From JBNFVY01 sp049943335 (lineage in GTDB: Bacteria; Pseudomonadota; Alphaproteobacteria; Rhodobacterales; Rhodobacteraceae): a stretch of DNA of 64,000 bases. A program made the translations under genes and the position numbers. The notes under the pieces were generated by a model. That model did no database searches. It was not told where the DNA came from and saw only the letters and a program-made list of their open reading frames with translations. Shown here one piece after another: positions 25,806 to 33,875 of the stretch. Numbering within the stretch: the first letter of the stretch is position 1; each line of letters begins with the position of its first letter. The stretch covers positions 1 to 64,000 of the forward strand of contig NZ_JBNFVY010000006.1 in the NCBI RefSeq assembly GCF_049943335.1. Direction: 5' to 3'.

Positions 25806-26558
25806 ATGAAACGACTTCAGGGCAAGACGGCACTGATCAGCGGTGCGGCCAAAGGAATGGGTGCTGCCGAGGCGCGGCTCTTTGCCGAAGAGGGGGCTCA
25901 GGTCATTGTCGCCGATGTCGATGACGCGAGCGCGAGTGCGGTGGTGAAAGACATTGAGGACGCAGGGGGGCGCGCGACGGCGGTGCATCTGGATGTATCC
26001 GACGCCGCAAGCTGGCAAACGGCCATCGCCGAAGGGAACAAGGCCTTCGGTAACATCAACGTATTGGTCAACAACGCCGGTATCCTGCTCATGAAGCCCG
26101 TTCAGGACACCACCGAAGACGACTGGGACAAGATTTTCTCGATCAATGCCAAGGGCGTCTTTTTGGGCACCAAGGCAGTCTTGGACAACATGAAGGCCGC
26201 AGGCGGCGGATCGATTGTGAATATCTCGTCGATCTACGGTTTGGTCGGCGCGCCCTCGGCGGCGGCATACCAAGCGACCAAAGGTGCAGTGCGGCTGTTC
26301 ACCAAATCGACAGCGGTAGATTATGCCGAGTTCAACATCCGGGCGAACTCAATCCATCCGGGCGTCATACGCACCCCAATGACCGAAGACCTTCTGGGCG
26401 ATCCGAGTGTCGAGAAGGCAATGCTTGGGACAACGATCATGCAGCGCCCGGCTGAGCCGGAAGAGGTCGCGCGGGCGGTGTTGTTTCTGGCGTCCGACGA
26501 GGCATCCTTTATGACCGGGGCCGAAATGGTGGTCGATGGCGGCTATACGGCGCAGTAG
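25806..26558 (+). CDS. SDR-family alcohol/3-hydroxyacyl-CoA dehydrogenase
   Basis: A 250-residue classical SDR with all key motifs: SGAAKGMG (cofactor loop), NNAG, Ser in NISSIYG and YQATK. It resembles the branch containing cyclopentanol and hydroxysteroid dehydrogenases (LISGAAKGMGAAEA, SIYGLVGAP, SIHPGVIRTPM), which oxidise secondary, often cyclic alcohols with NAD. The start ATG 25806 is 6 bases after AGGAGG; an upstream in-frame ATG at 25773 would lie inside the hairpin and is rejected. The hairpin predicts translational control. Two perfect hairpins follow the stop. Confidence 0.83.
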   Translation: MKRLQGKTALISGAAKGMGAAEARLFAEEGAQVIVADVDDASASAVVKDIEDAGGRATAVHLDVSDAASWQTAIAEGNKAFGNINVLVNNAGILLMKPVQDTTEDDWDKIFSINAKGVFLGTKAVLDNMKAAGGGSIVNISSIYGLVGAPSAAAYQATKGAVRLFTKSTAVDYAEFNIRANSIHPGVIRTPMTEDLLGDPSVEKAMLGTTIMQRPAEPEEVARAVLFLASDEASFMTGAEMVVDGGYTAQ

Positions 26559-26584
26559 GTCCACCAAAATCCGAACAGATCGCC

Positions 26585-26665
26585 CGGTATCAATCGCCCT
26601 TTGATACCGCAAAGCGTAGGCCATTACCGACGCCAGCTGATGTCAAAATTTGGACCAGCTGGCGT
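26585..26665 (+). terminator. Two perfect hairpins after the SDR gene
   Basis: CGGTATCAA (26585-26593) pairs with TTGATACCG (26601-26609) around 7 bases, and ACGCCAGCTG (26630-26639) pairs with CAGCTGGCGT (26656-26665) around 16 bases. They lie between the SDR stop and the MaoC-type gene. Neither has a T-run, so transcription end or mRNA protection is inferred from position. Confidence 0.45.
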
Positions 26666-26757
26666 CTTGGGCTGTGGACTGATCTTGACCAATCCGGTAC
26701 CGATTGACTCGGCTGCGGCTGTCCGAAAAGTGCCGCGATACTTCTGAGGGGGGGGAC

Positions 26758-27597
26758 ATGGCAGAAAACGACATCGATTCACTTAAACCCTGGCTGGGGC
26801 GCACCGAAACCAGGGAAGATGTTTTGACGCCCGCGCTGATCGACAAGTTCCGCGCCACCTTCGGCCCGCACCTTTGGGACGGTGCGGATGATGTGCCATT
26901 GGGCATCCACTGGTGCCTGACGCTTGACGCTGTGCCAAACGCTTCGCTTTCGCAGGATGGCCATGCCGCAAGGGGTGGTTTTCTGCCGCCTGTTCCCCTG
27001 CCCGCCCGAATGTGGGCCGGTGGCGATGTCACGCATATCGCCCCGCTTTCGATCGGCGAAACCATCACCCGCCGGTCGACGATCGCCGATATTGCCGCCA
27101 AGCAGGGCCGCAGCGGCGCACTGGTTTTTGTGACCATCGAACACGAATATTCCAGTGACAGCCGCCTTTGCATCCGGGAACAGCAGTCGATTGTTTATCG
27201 GGACATCACCCGGCCCCAACCCGCAAAACGCACGCGCGTCGAACTGGACCCAAGCACACTCAAATCGACCCTCACACCGGATCCCGTGTTGTTGTTCCGC
27301 TATTCAGCGCTGACATTCAATGCACACCGCATCCACTACGACCACATCTACGCAACAGAAACAGAAGCGTATCCCGGGCTTGTCGTGCATGGCCCGCTAC
27401 AGGCAACGCTGCTGCTCAATCTTGCCGCAAGTGCCTTGCAGGATTCGCCCCGTCGGTTTGCCTTCCGGGGGCTCGCACCGTTGACGCTGCCCTGCGAATT
27501 GCAGCTGCACAATGAAGGGACCGGCGGCTCGGGGGCGGTCTGGTGCCAGGACCAAACCGGCATGCGTAGTTTTTCCGCAGATTACTCCGCGAATTAG
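26758..27597 (+). CDS. MaoC/HTD2-like acyl-CoA dehydratase (mesaconyl-CoA hydratase-like)
   Basis: A 279-residue double-hotdog protein. The C-terminal hotdog contains ALTFNAHRIHYDHIY and PGLVVHGPLQATLL, the hydratase motif of the mesaconyl-C4-CoA hydratase/HTD2 group, with the Asp/His pair in NAHRIHYD. The N-terminal half has the FAS1-like hotdog with the GG-F-PP-PLP-RMWAGGD segment. It would hydrate an enoyl-CoA, possibly a carboxylated one. I start it at ATG 26758, after a G-rich ribosome site; a longer frame from 26704 adds 18 poorly supported residues. It lies alone between hairpins and operator 3. Confidence 0.8.
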   Translation: MAENDIDSLKPWLGRTETREDVLTPALIDKFRATFGPHLWDGADDVPLGIHWCLTLDAVPNASLSQDGHAARGGFLPPVPLPARMWAGGDVTHIAPLSIGETITRRSTIADIAAKQGRSGALVFVTIEHEYSSDSRLCIREQQSIVYRDITRPQPAKRTRVELDPSTLKSTLTPDPVLLFRYSALTFNAHRIHYDHIYATETEAYPGLVVHGPLQATLLLNLAASALQDSPRRFAFRGLAPLTLPCELQLHNEGTGGSGAVWCQDQTGMRSFSADYSAN

Positions 27598-27638
27598 GCA
27601 ATTTCTCTAGGCAGAGGATTAAGTTGTTGATTTAATTT

Positions 27639-27654
27639 TCTAACATGTGTTAGT
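27639..27654. promoter_or_regulatory. Palindromic operator 3 (probable TetR site)
   Basis: TCTAACATGTGTTAGT has a perfect inner 14-bp inverted repeat (27640-27653) and one mismatch at the outermost base compared with operators 1 and 2. It lies 66 bases before the leader ORF of the Liv-type transporter operon. TTGATT (27627-27632) and TTAGTT (27650-27655) could be -35 and -10, once more with the right arm over the -10. I infer that the double-TetR regulator controls uptake together with degradation. Confidence 0.75.
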
Positions 27655-27667
27655 TTTCAAAGATTGA

Positions 27668-27705
27668 CTTGGCAGATAGGCCAAGCAAACCTCTGGAACA
27701 AGAGG
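27668..27705 (+). promoter_or_regulatory. Structured leader: two small hairpins before the leader ORF
   Basis: CTTGGC (27668-27673) pairs with GCCAAG (27680-27685), and CCTCT (27690-27694) pairs with AGAGG (27701-27705), each around a 6-base loop. The second stem ends two bases before the GGGAGGAG ribosome site (27707-27714). Their function is unknown; they could tune initiation on the leader ORF. Confidence 0.4.
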
Positions 27706-27719
27706 TGGGAGGAGAAACG

Positions 27720-27812
27720 ATGCGAGTTAATCTCGACGTCAACGGATCATCGCTTGATCACGTTGTGTACGGCCGTGTGGATTGCGGCAACAAAGCACGG
27801 GTTGCGTCATGA
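27720..27812 (+). CDS. 30-residue leader ORF coupled to the LivG-like gene
   Basis: ATG at 27720 follows an excellent Shine-Dalgarno (GGGAGGAG, 5-base spacing) and opens a 30-codon frame (begins MRVNLDVNGSSLDH) that ends TGA at 27810-27812. That stop overlaps the ATG of the ABC ATPase (27809) by four bases. The ATPase has no strong ribosome site of its own, so its translation probably depends on reading this small frame. No known peptide is recognisable and there are no codon runs as in attenuators. It could also be the remnant of a longer gene. Confidence 0.55.
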   Translation: MRVNLDVNGSSLDHVVYGRVDCGNKARVAS

Positions 27813-28588
27813 GCGCGGCCGAGACTCAGGTCGCCGCACCGCTTGCGGTCCGCGGAGCGACATTGAAATTTGGTGGCGTGACGGCGCTTGACGATGTCAG
27901 CATCACTGTAAACGATGATGAGCTGCTTGCGATTATCGGCCCGAACGGTGCTGGCAAAACGTCTCTACTGAACGTCACCGCAGGTTTTTATCGCCCGCAG
28001 AAGGGCCGTGTCGAATTGTCCGGGCGCGACGTGACTGGCAAGCGGGTCGATCAGATCGCCCGCCAAGGGCTGGCGCGAACGTTCCAAGGCACGCACCTCT
28101 TCGCCGGGCAGACCGTGGTGGAAAACATCATGATCGGCCGTCACATGCTGATGAAGTCGAACGTGATCCAGGCCTTTTTCCAGTACGGCCCAGTGATGCG
28201 CGAAGAATCCGAGCATCGCGAGGCGGCTGAGGAAATCATTGATTTTCTGGAAATCGAAGCGATCCGTACCCGGCCCGTGGGCACCTTGGGCTACGGGTTG
28301 CGTAAGCGAGTCGATCTGGGGCGTGCGTTGGCGCAGGAACCTTCGATCCTGCTGATGGATGAGCCGATGGCTGGCATGAATTCAGAAGAGAAAGAAGACT
28401 TGGCGCGCTTCATTCTCGATGTACGCGAGGCGCGCAAGATTCCAGTGGTTCTGGTCGAACATGACATGGGCGTCGTGATGGACCTGGCCGACCGGATTGT
28501 GGTGCTGGATTTCGGGCGGGTGATCGCCGAGGGTACGCCTGAGGAAATCCAGAAGAACCCGGCTGTGATCAAAGCATATCTGGGGTAA
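27809..28588 (+). CDS. LivG-like ABC transporter ATPase
   Basis: A 259-residue ATPase of the branched-chain amino acid (HAAT) type. Walker A GPNGAGKT is at about 44-51 and Walker B LLMDEPMAGM near 185-194, with the H-loop VEHDM. The signature motif, LSxGQ in most ABC proteins and often LAYGQQR in LivG, reads LGYGLRKR here; the Gly remains but the Gln is lost. HAAT systems also import aromatic and aliphatic acids. With LivF at 33876 it would power the LivH/LivM channel. I prefer the ATG at 27809, coupled to the leader ORF. Confidence 0.88.
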   Translation: MSAAETQVAAPLAVRGATLKFGGVTALDDVSITVNDDELLAIIGPNGAGKTSLLNVTAGFYRPQKGRVELSGRDVTGKRVDQIARQGLARTFQGTHLFAGQTVVENIMIGRHMLMKSNVIQAFFQYGPVMREESEHREAAEEIIDFLEIEAIRTRPVGTLGYGLRKRVDLGRALAQEPSILLMDEPMAGMNSEEKEDLARFILDVREARKIPVVLVEHDMGVVMDLADRIVVLDFGRVIAEGTPEEIQKNPAVIKAYLG

Positions 28589-28592
28589 CGGG

Positions 28593-30590
28593 ATGGTTAA
28601 GCAAAGAAAAGCAATGGTCTATACGGACCCGGCCGTAACGCAGAGCGAAACGCTGCCACAGGTGTTGCTCGCCCGCGCCAAGTCCGCGCCAAATGCACTT
28701 GCCGAGCGCCACAAACGCCTTGGCATCTGGCGTGAATTCACCTGGACCGATGTGCTCGAACGGGTTCGCGATCTGGCGCTTGGGTTGGAAAGCAACGGCT
28801 TGGCTGCCGGCGATTCCGTGATGATGATCGGCGAAAACGAGCCCGAGCATTTTTGGGCGGAATACGCGGTTCAGTCACTGGGCGGCAAAGTCCTGTCTGT
28901 TTATCCAGACCAGACCGCCGATGAAATCCTCTATCTGGCAGAAGATTCGCAGACGCGGATTTTCTTTGCGCAGGACCAAGAGCAGGTCGATAAATGCTTG
29001 GAGATCGCAGAAAAATACTCAGGTGCGCTGGCGATCATTTACTGGGATGATTCGGGCCTTTGGGGCTACGAGCACCCGCTGCTGCATTCCTTCGAAAGCG
29101 TGAGCGAAACCGGGCGTCAGATACACGCCAAGGACCCCGCCCGTTTTGAAGAGCACGTCAAGCGCGGTCGAGCTGAAGATATCGCCATGCTGTCCTATAC
29201 CTCTGGGACCACGGGGAAACCCAAGGGCGTTATCATCAGCCATCGCTACCTGTTCGATAACTGTTCGCGGGTGATGGGGGCGATCGAAATTGCGCCCGGC
29301 ACCGAATATTTGACCTACATTTCCCCCGCCTGGGTGACGGAGCAGATTTTCGGCCTGTCGATCGGACTGATCGCGCCCATGGTCGTCAACTTTCCCGAAG
29401 GCCCCGAGGAAGTGCTCGACAATATCCGCGAGCTGGCGGTTGATGCGCTGGTGTTCAGCCCGCGCCAATGGGAAAACCTTGCGTCCATCGTTCAGGCCCG
29501 GATGCTGGGCGCGGGCAAGTTCCGCAACGCGATGTACAAATGGGGCATGAAGGTCGGCCGCGACGTTTATGTCGAACGTCTCGAGGGGCGCAACCCCAGT
29601 CTGGCCGCGCGCCTGCAACTGCCCTTTGCCGAAGCGCTGGTACTGCATCACCTGCGCGACAACCTTGGTCTGGGCAAGGCGAAGAACGCGATGTGCGGCG
29701 GTGCATTGATGGCGCCGGACGTCTTTCGCATGTTCCATGCCATGGGGGTCAAGCTGCGCAATGTCTATGGCGCAACTGAAATCGGACTGCTAACGGCGCA
29801 TATGGGCGAAAGCTATCAGTTGGAAACAAGTGGCAGCTGGATGCAAAGCAACACCGCCTACGGCGACCCGCTGGAATACCGGGTTTCGCCGGAAGGCGAA
29901 CTTCAAGTGCGCGGCGGATCGGGTTTTGGCGGCTATTACGGCAAACCCGACAAAACCGCAGAGGCGCTGACCGAAGATGGCTGGTATGCCACCGGCGACT
30001 CGGTGTCGATGACCGAAGACGAAGAGCTATTGTTCTTTGATCGGGTCAAGGACATGCGGCGTCTGGCAAACGGGCACAGTTACCCGCCGCAGTTCATCGA
30101 AACGCGTCTGCGCTACAGCCCATTCATCAAGGATCTGATGACCTTGGGCGACGAAACCCGAGACTTCGTGAGCGCCCTGATAAATATCGACATGGAAGTT
30201 CTGGGCCGGTGGGCGGAAGAGAACAAGATCAGCTTCTCGACCTATACCGATCTGTCCCAAAAGCCCGAGATTCTGGAACTCATCAAGGGTGAAGTGGCGC
30301 GCATCAATGCCCTTCTGCCTGAAGGCTCGCGCGTGGCGCGGTTTGCGAACTTTCCAAAGGAACTTGACCCTGACGAAGGCGAATTGACCCGCAGCCGGAA
30401 GCTCCGGCGCGCATTTCTTGAAGAGCGCTATGCGAAACTTGTCGACGCCATTTATAACGGCGACAGCCAGACCGATCTTGAAATCGCCGTGACCTATCAG
30501 GATGGCCGTCAGGGCGTGCTCAAAGCTACGGTTCGCGTATCGGATGTCGAAAACGCATCAATGGCTGCCGCCCGGCAGTCGCAAAATTAA
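28593..30590 (+). CDS. Long-chain AMP-forming acyl-CoA synthetase inside the transporter operon
   Basis: A 665-residue FadD/ACSL-type ligase. LSYTSGTTGKPKGVIISHRY (about residues 196-215) is the ATP loop, NVYGATEIG the adenine motif and GWYATGDSV the C-terminal hinge region. The N-terminal and C-terminal parts are longer than in aromatic-acid ligases. It sits between the LivG-like ATPase and the permeases with 4- and 15-base gaps, so uptake and CoA activation are expressed together. This suggests trapping of the imported acid as its CoA ester at the membrane. The chain length or ring of the substrate cannot be inferred. Confidence 0.88.
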   Translation: MVKQRKAMVYTDPAVTQSETLPQVLLARAKSAPNALAERHKRLGIWREFTWTDVLERVRDLALGLESNGLAAGDSVMMIGENEPEHFWAEYAVQSLGGKVLSVYPDQTADEILYLAEDSQTRIFFAQDQEQVDKCLEIAEKYSGALAIIYWDDSGLWGYEHPLLHSFESVSETGRQIHAKDPARFEEHVKRGRAEDIAMLSYTSGTTGKPKGVIISHRYLFDNCSRVMGAIEIAPGTEYLTYISPAWVTEQIFGLSIGLIAPMVVNFPEGPEEVLDNIRELAVDALVFSPRQWENLASIVQARMLGAGKFRNAMYKWGMKVGRDVYVERLEGRNPSLAARLQLPFAEALVLHHLRDNLGLGKAKNAMCGGALMAPDVFRMFHAMGVKLRNVYGATEIGLLTAHMGESYQLETSGSWMQSNTAYGDPLEYRVSPEGELQVRGGSGFGGYYGKPDKTAEALTEDGWYATGDSVSMTEDEELLFFDRVKDMRRLANGHSYPPQFIETRLRYSPFIKDLMTLGDETRDFVSALINIDMEVLGRWAEENKISFSTYTDLSQKPEILELIKGEVARINALLPEGSRVARFANFPKELDPDEGELTRSRKLRRAFLEERYAKLVDAIYNGDSQTDLEIAVTYQDGRQGVLKATVRVSDVENASMAAARQSQN

Positions 30591-30605
30591 GGGAGGTCGG
30601 GGACA

Positions 30606-31490
30606 ATGGTCTATTTCATAAATGACATCATCACCGGAGCCTTGATCGGCCTGCTGTATGCATTGGTGGCCATGGGGTTCGTTGTGATTTACCGCGCCAG
30701 CAAGGTGTTCAATTTCGCGCAAGGCGAATTGGTGATCATCGGCGGCTTTATCGTCTGGTTCACGACCATGCAGGTCGGTCTCAGTCTTTGGTTGTCAATA
30801 CCGCTATCGTTGATACTGGCCGGCTTTGTCGGCTATCTGATTGAGCGGATTTTCCTGACGCGGCTTATCGGTGAGTCGGTCTTTTCGATGGTCATGGTCA
30901 CGGTCGGCTTGCTGATCTTGTTGCGCGGTCTTGTGTTGCTGCTCTTCGGTCCGGCCGTGCGGCCCTTCCCGATCATCTTCCCGCTGAAACCGCTTTTCCT
31001 AGGCGATATGTTGATCCCCATGAACCTGCTGATTGGCGGGATCATCACCATTGTCGCGGCCGTCGGCCTGTCGTGGTTCTTTAACCGGACCCGCTCTGGC
31101 TTGCGGATGACAGCGGTCGCAGAAGATCACGTCGTGGCATCTTCGATGGGGATTTCCGTCAAGGGCTCGATTGCCTTTGCCTGGGTTCTCGGGGCGATCC
31201 TGTCCACCATGGGTGCGATGATCTTTCTCAGCGGCAAGTCGCTGACATTCCTGGCATCGGATATCGGCTTTGCCGCGCTGCCGGTCGCACTGTTTGCCGG
31301 GCTTGAGTCCATCGGCGGGCTTATTCTGGCAGGAATAATCATTGGCATCGCGCAGAGCTTGACCACCAACTACCTTGATCCTTTGATCGGTGGCTCGCTC
31401 GGCAGTGTCGTGCCTTATATTATCATGCTCGCCATTCTGCTGATCCGGCCCACTGGCCTGTTCGGGTGGCGCACTATTGAGCGGGTGTAA
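30606..31490 (+). CDS. LivH-like ABC transporter permease
   Basis: A 294-residue integral membrane protein with about eight hydrophobic segments. The first residues GALIGLLYALVAMGFVVIYRASKVFNFAQGE are the hallmark of LivH-type permeases (positions 10-40). The C-terminal part contains GLESIGGLILAGIIIGIAQS, the ATPase-contact region. It forms the channel with LivM, encoded after 3 bases. It starts behind GGGAGG, 15 bases after the synthetase. Confidence 0.92.
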   Translation: MVYFINDIITGALIGLLYALVAMGFVVIYRASKVFNFAQGELVIIGGFIVWFTTMQVGLSLWLSIPLSLILAGFVGYLIERIFLTRLIGESVFSMVMVTVGLLILLRGLVLLLFGPAVRPFPIIFPLKPLFLGDMLIPMNLLIGGIITIVAAVGLSWFFNRTRSGLRMTAVAEDHVVASSMGISVKGSIAFAWVLGAILSTMGAMIFLSGKSLTFLASDIGFAALPVALFAGLESIGGLILAGIIIGIAQSLTTNYLDPLIGGSLGSVVPYIIMLAILLIRPTGLFGWRTIERV

Positions 31491-31493
31491 CCA

Positions 31494-32546
31494 ATGGATC
31501 CTTCAGGAATTTTTCCCACAAGCTATCGCGCCGACAGGCGTGTAGTTCGCACACGCTGGCAGGCCCTTGCCCTAGCCATTTTCATGATTGTCATGCTGGC
31601 GGCCCCCTATCTTGTCAGCGGGCGCATCGTCGCAGTGCTGAACATGATGTTGATCAGCGCCGTCATCGCTGTCGGGCTGCAGATCTGCACCGGCTATGCG
31701 GGCCAGATCAACCTGGGTCAGGCGGCTTTCATGGGGGTGGGTGCCTATACGGCGTCGATACTGGCGTCGAAGACCGGTCTCACGTTCCTGTTGACCATTC
31801 CGCTGGCCGGGCTGTCGGCTGCAGTGTTCGGCTTTCTCTTCGGACTGACCGCATCCCGGATCAAGGGGTTTTACCTGGCCCTGACGACCATTGCGGCTCA
31901 GTTCATCTTTCACTTTGCCGTCCTGAACCTGCCATCCAACTGGATGGGTGGTTCAAACGGGATTACCGTGCCGCCTGCGGAACTTTTCGGCGTGCGCTTT
32001 GTCAGCGAAACCGCGCAGTTCTACATGAACTTCACAGTTGCCGTGATCATGATCGCCGGGGCCTTCGGTATCATCCGCTCGCGTTTCGGCCGCGCCTTTG
32101 TGGCGGTCCGGGACGATGACGTCGCCGCTGGCATCATGGGGATCAATGTCGCCGCTACCAAGGCGAATGCCTTCCTGATCGGCGCCTTCTATGCCGGTGT
32201 CGGCGGGGCGCTCTGGGCCTATATGATCCGTTTTGTAGGGGTGGATCAGTTTACCCTGTTTCACTCGATCTTCTTTGTGGCAATGATCATCGTCGGCGGT
32301 ATGGGATCGATTGTGGGGGCCCTGGTCGGCGTCTTCATCATTCGTCTTATCCAGGAAGTCATCGCCACGGTCGGCCCCAATATTGCCGACTCGGTATCGT
32401 TCCTGGGCGGCGACATCGTGTTCGCCGGCATGAACGTCATTCTTGGCGGCGTCATCGCCTTGTTCATGATCCTCGAACCCAAGGGGCTGATGCACCGCTG
32501 GAACATCATGAAATCATCGTACCGCATCTGGCCGTTCCCCTATTGA
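31494..32546 (+). CDS. LivM-like ABC transporter permease
   Basis: A 350-residue membrane protein. ICTGYAGQINLGQAAFMGVGAY (about residues 62-83, split in two helices) is diagnostic of LivM, as is AVRDDDVAAGIMGINV (the coupling loop, about 202-217). Around nine membrane segments are visible. It partners LivH; together they import the ligand delivered by the binding protein encoded next. Confidence 0.92.
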   Translation: MDPSGIFPTSYRADRRVVRTRWQALALAIFMIVMLAAPYLVSGRIVAVLNMMLISAVIAVGLQICTGYAGQINLGQAAFMGVGAYTASILASKTGLTFLLTIPLAGLSAAVFGFLFGLTASRIKGFYLALTTIAAQFIFHFAVLNLPSNWMGGSNGITVPPAELFGVRFVSETAQFYMNFTVAVIMIAGAFGIIRSRFGRAFVAVRDDDVAAGIMGINVAATKANAFLIGAFYAGVGGALWAYMIRFVGVDQFTLFHSIFFVAMIIVGGMGSIVGALVGVFIIRLIQEVIATVGPNIADSVSFLGGDIVFAGMNVILGGVIALFMILEPKGLMHRWNIMKSSYRIWPFPY

Positions 32547-32582
32547 TCGGCGGAACGGCATTCAACCTGGGAGGAAGACATT

Positions 32583-33821
32583 ATGATTTACGGAAAAAGA
32601 CTGGGGCTTCGCAGCTTGGTGGCAGCAAGTGCCATCGCCGTTGCGGCAGCCATGCCCATGCAAGCGCAGGCGGAAACGGAATATAACCTTGCCCTGCTTT
32701 CGGACTTTTCAGGCCCGTATGCAGATATCATGCCGGTCCTTGCTGCAAGCCGCGAGACTGTCTTCGCATGGTGGAACTCTACCATTGGTAAGGAACTTGA
32801 CGTCAAACTGAACTACAAGAACTACGAGACCCGCTATGACGCGGCGCAGGTGGCCAGCTTGTGGCCGGGGATCAAATCCGAACTTAACCCGATTGCCATT
32901 GCCGGGCTCGGCGGACCGGACGTTGCTGCCCTTTCCGAACGCTTGCCGGAAGACAAGATCCCGATGTTCATGGCCACGGCGGCCTACGGCTATGCCTGGC
33001 AACCCGATGCCTGGATCTTCAACCCACGTCCGACCTATTCGCACGAAAGCGCGGGCTTCCTTGCCTGGATGCGCGAGCAGCGTGGCGGCGATGAACCGCT
33101 CAAGGTTGCGATCCTGGCCTCTGAAGCCTCGCCTGCTTATGTCGACATGGCAAAGGGTCTCGAGCTTTATGCAGAAGAACATCCGGATGAACTCGACTTG
33201 GTCGAAATCATCTATACCGAAGTGCAGCCGACCGACCTGACAGCGCAAATGCGCCGCGTCGCACGGGCCGGTGCCGAAGCGCTGATCATCCAGACCAACA
33301 CCTCGATTGTGGTTGCGGCGAAACGTGGGCTGCAGGCCAACGGCGCCGACATTCCGATCATGATGAGCTCGCACAACGGGCTGCCGGCTTCTGGTGGCGC
33401 GCTTGGTGGGCTTGAGCAGCTGGAAGGCGATTATGAAGCCTACGGTATGGCGATTGCGGCCGAAGAAGACACCCCCCCGCGCCAGTTCTACCAGACGCTG
33501 GTTGACGAATATGGTCTCGAAGCGCCCTGGAACGTTGTTACCGCCATGGGTATTTCGCAGGGTCTCTATACCGTGACCGTGATCGAACACGCGATCGAAG
33601 AAAATGGTGCCGAGGGCCTGACCGGCGAGATGGTGCGCGAGGCGCTCTTTGCCAAGCCGATCACCACTGAGCAAACCCACGGGTTCCTGCCGACCCTGAC
33701 CTTTACCCCCGAAGCGCCCTTCCCCCTGGAAGGTCTCAAGGTGAATGTTGGTACCGTCAAGGATGGTAAGATCACCATCGAGGCAACTGGCGTCGACGTT
33801 CCCGACGTCAAGAAATGGTAA
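32583..33821 (+). CDS. LivK-like periplasmic substrate-binding protein
   Basis: A 412-residue binding protein of the type-1 (leucine-binding-like) fold. A signal peptide is clear: basic MIYGKRLGLR, a hydrophobic Ala-rich core and probable cleavage after AQA at residue 30. The mature protein begins with the NLALLSDFSGPYAD motif. It would capture the substrate in the periplasm. The start follows GGGAGGAAG. A perfect 9-bp hairpin directly after the stop probably stabilises its mRNA over that of the downstream ATPase. Confidence 0.9.
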   Translation: MIYGKRLGLRSLVAASAIAVAAAMPMQAQAETEYNLALLSDFSGPYADIMPVLAASRETVFAWWNSTIGKELDVKLNYKNYETRYDAAQVASLWPGIKSELNPIAIAGLGGPDVAALSERLPEDKIPMFMATAAYGYAWQPDAWIFNPRPTYSHESAGFLAWMREQRGGDEPLKVAILASEASPAYVDMAKGLELYAEEHPDELDLVEIIYTEVQPTDLTAQMRRVARAGAEALIIQTNTSIVVAAKRGLQANGADIPIMMSSHNGLPASGGALGGLEQLEGDYEAYGMAIAAEEDTPPRQFYQTLVDEYGLEAPWNVVTAMGISQGLYTVTVIEHAIEENGAEGLTGEMVREALFAKPITTEQTHGFLPTLTFTPEAPFPLEGLKVNVGTVKDGKITIEATGVDVPDVKKW

Positions 33822-33829
33822 ACCTAACC

Positions 33830-33851
33830 GGGCGCCGCAGTCGCGGCGCCC
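33830..33851 (+). promoter_or_regulatory. Very stable hairpin between livK- and livF-like genes
   Basis: GGGCGCCGC (33830-33838) and GCGGCGCCC (33843-33851) pair perfectly around AGTC. No T-run follows and the operon continues. Such intergenic stems typically protect the upstream binding-protein mRNA from 3' exonucleases and give partial termination, raising binding protein over the ATPase. Confidence 0.6.
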
Positions 33852-33875
33852 ATCCTGAACCTTAGCCCGGGCACA

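Noticed and set aside
27720..27812. Leader ORF as a remnant of a 2Fe-2S (CoxS-like) protein
   Set aside because: Only the first few residues (MRV-L-VNG) resemble that family; too short to support the claim.
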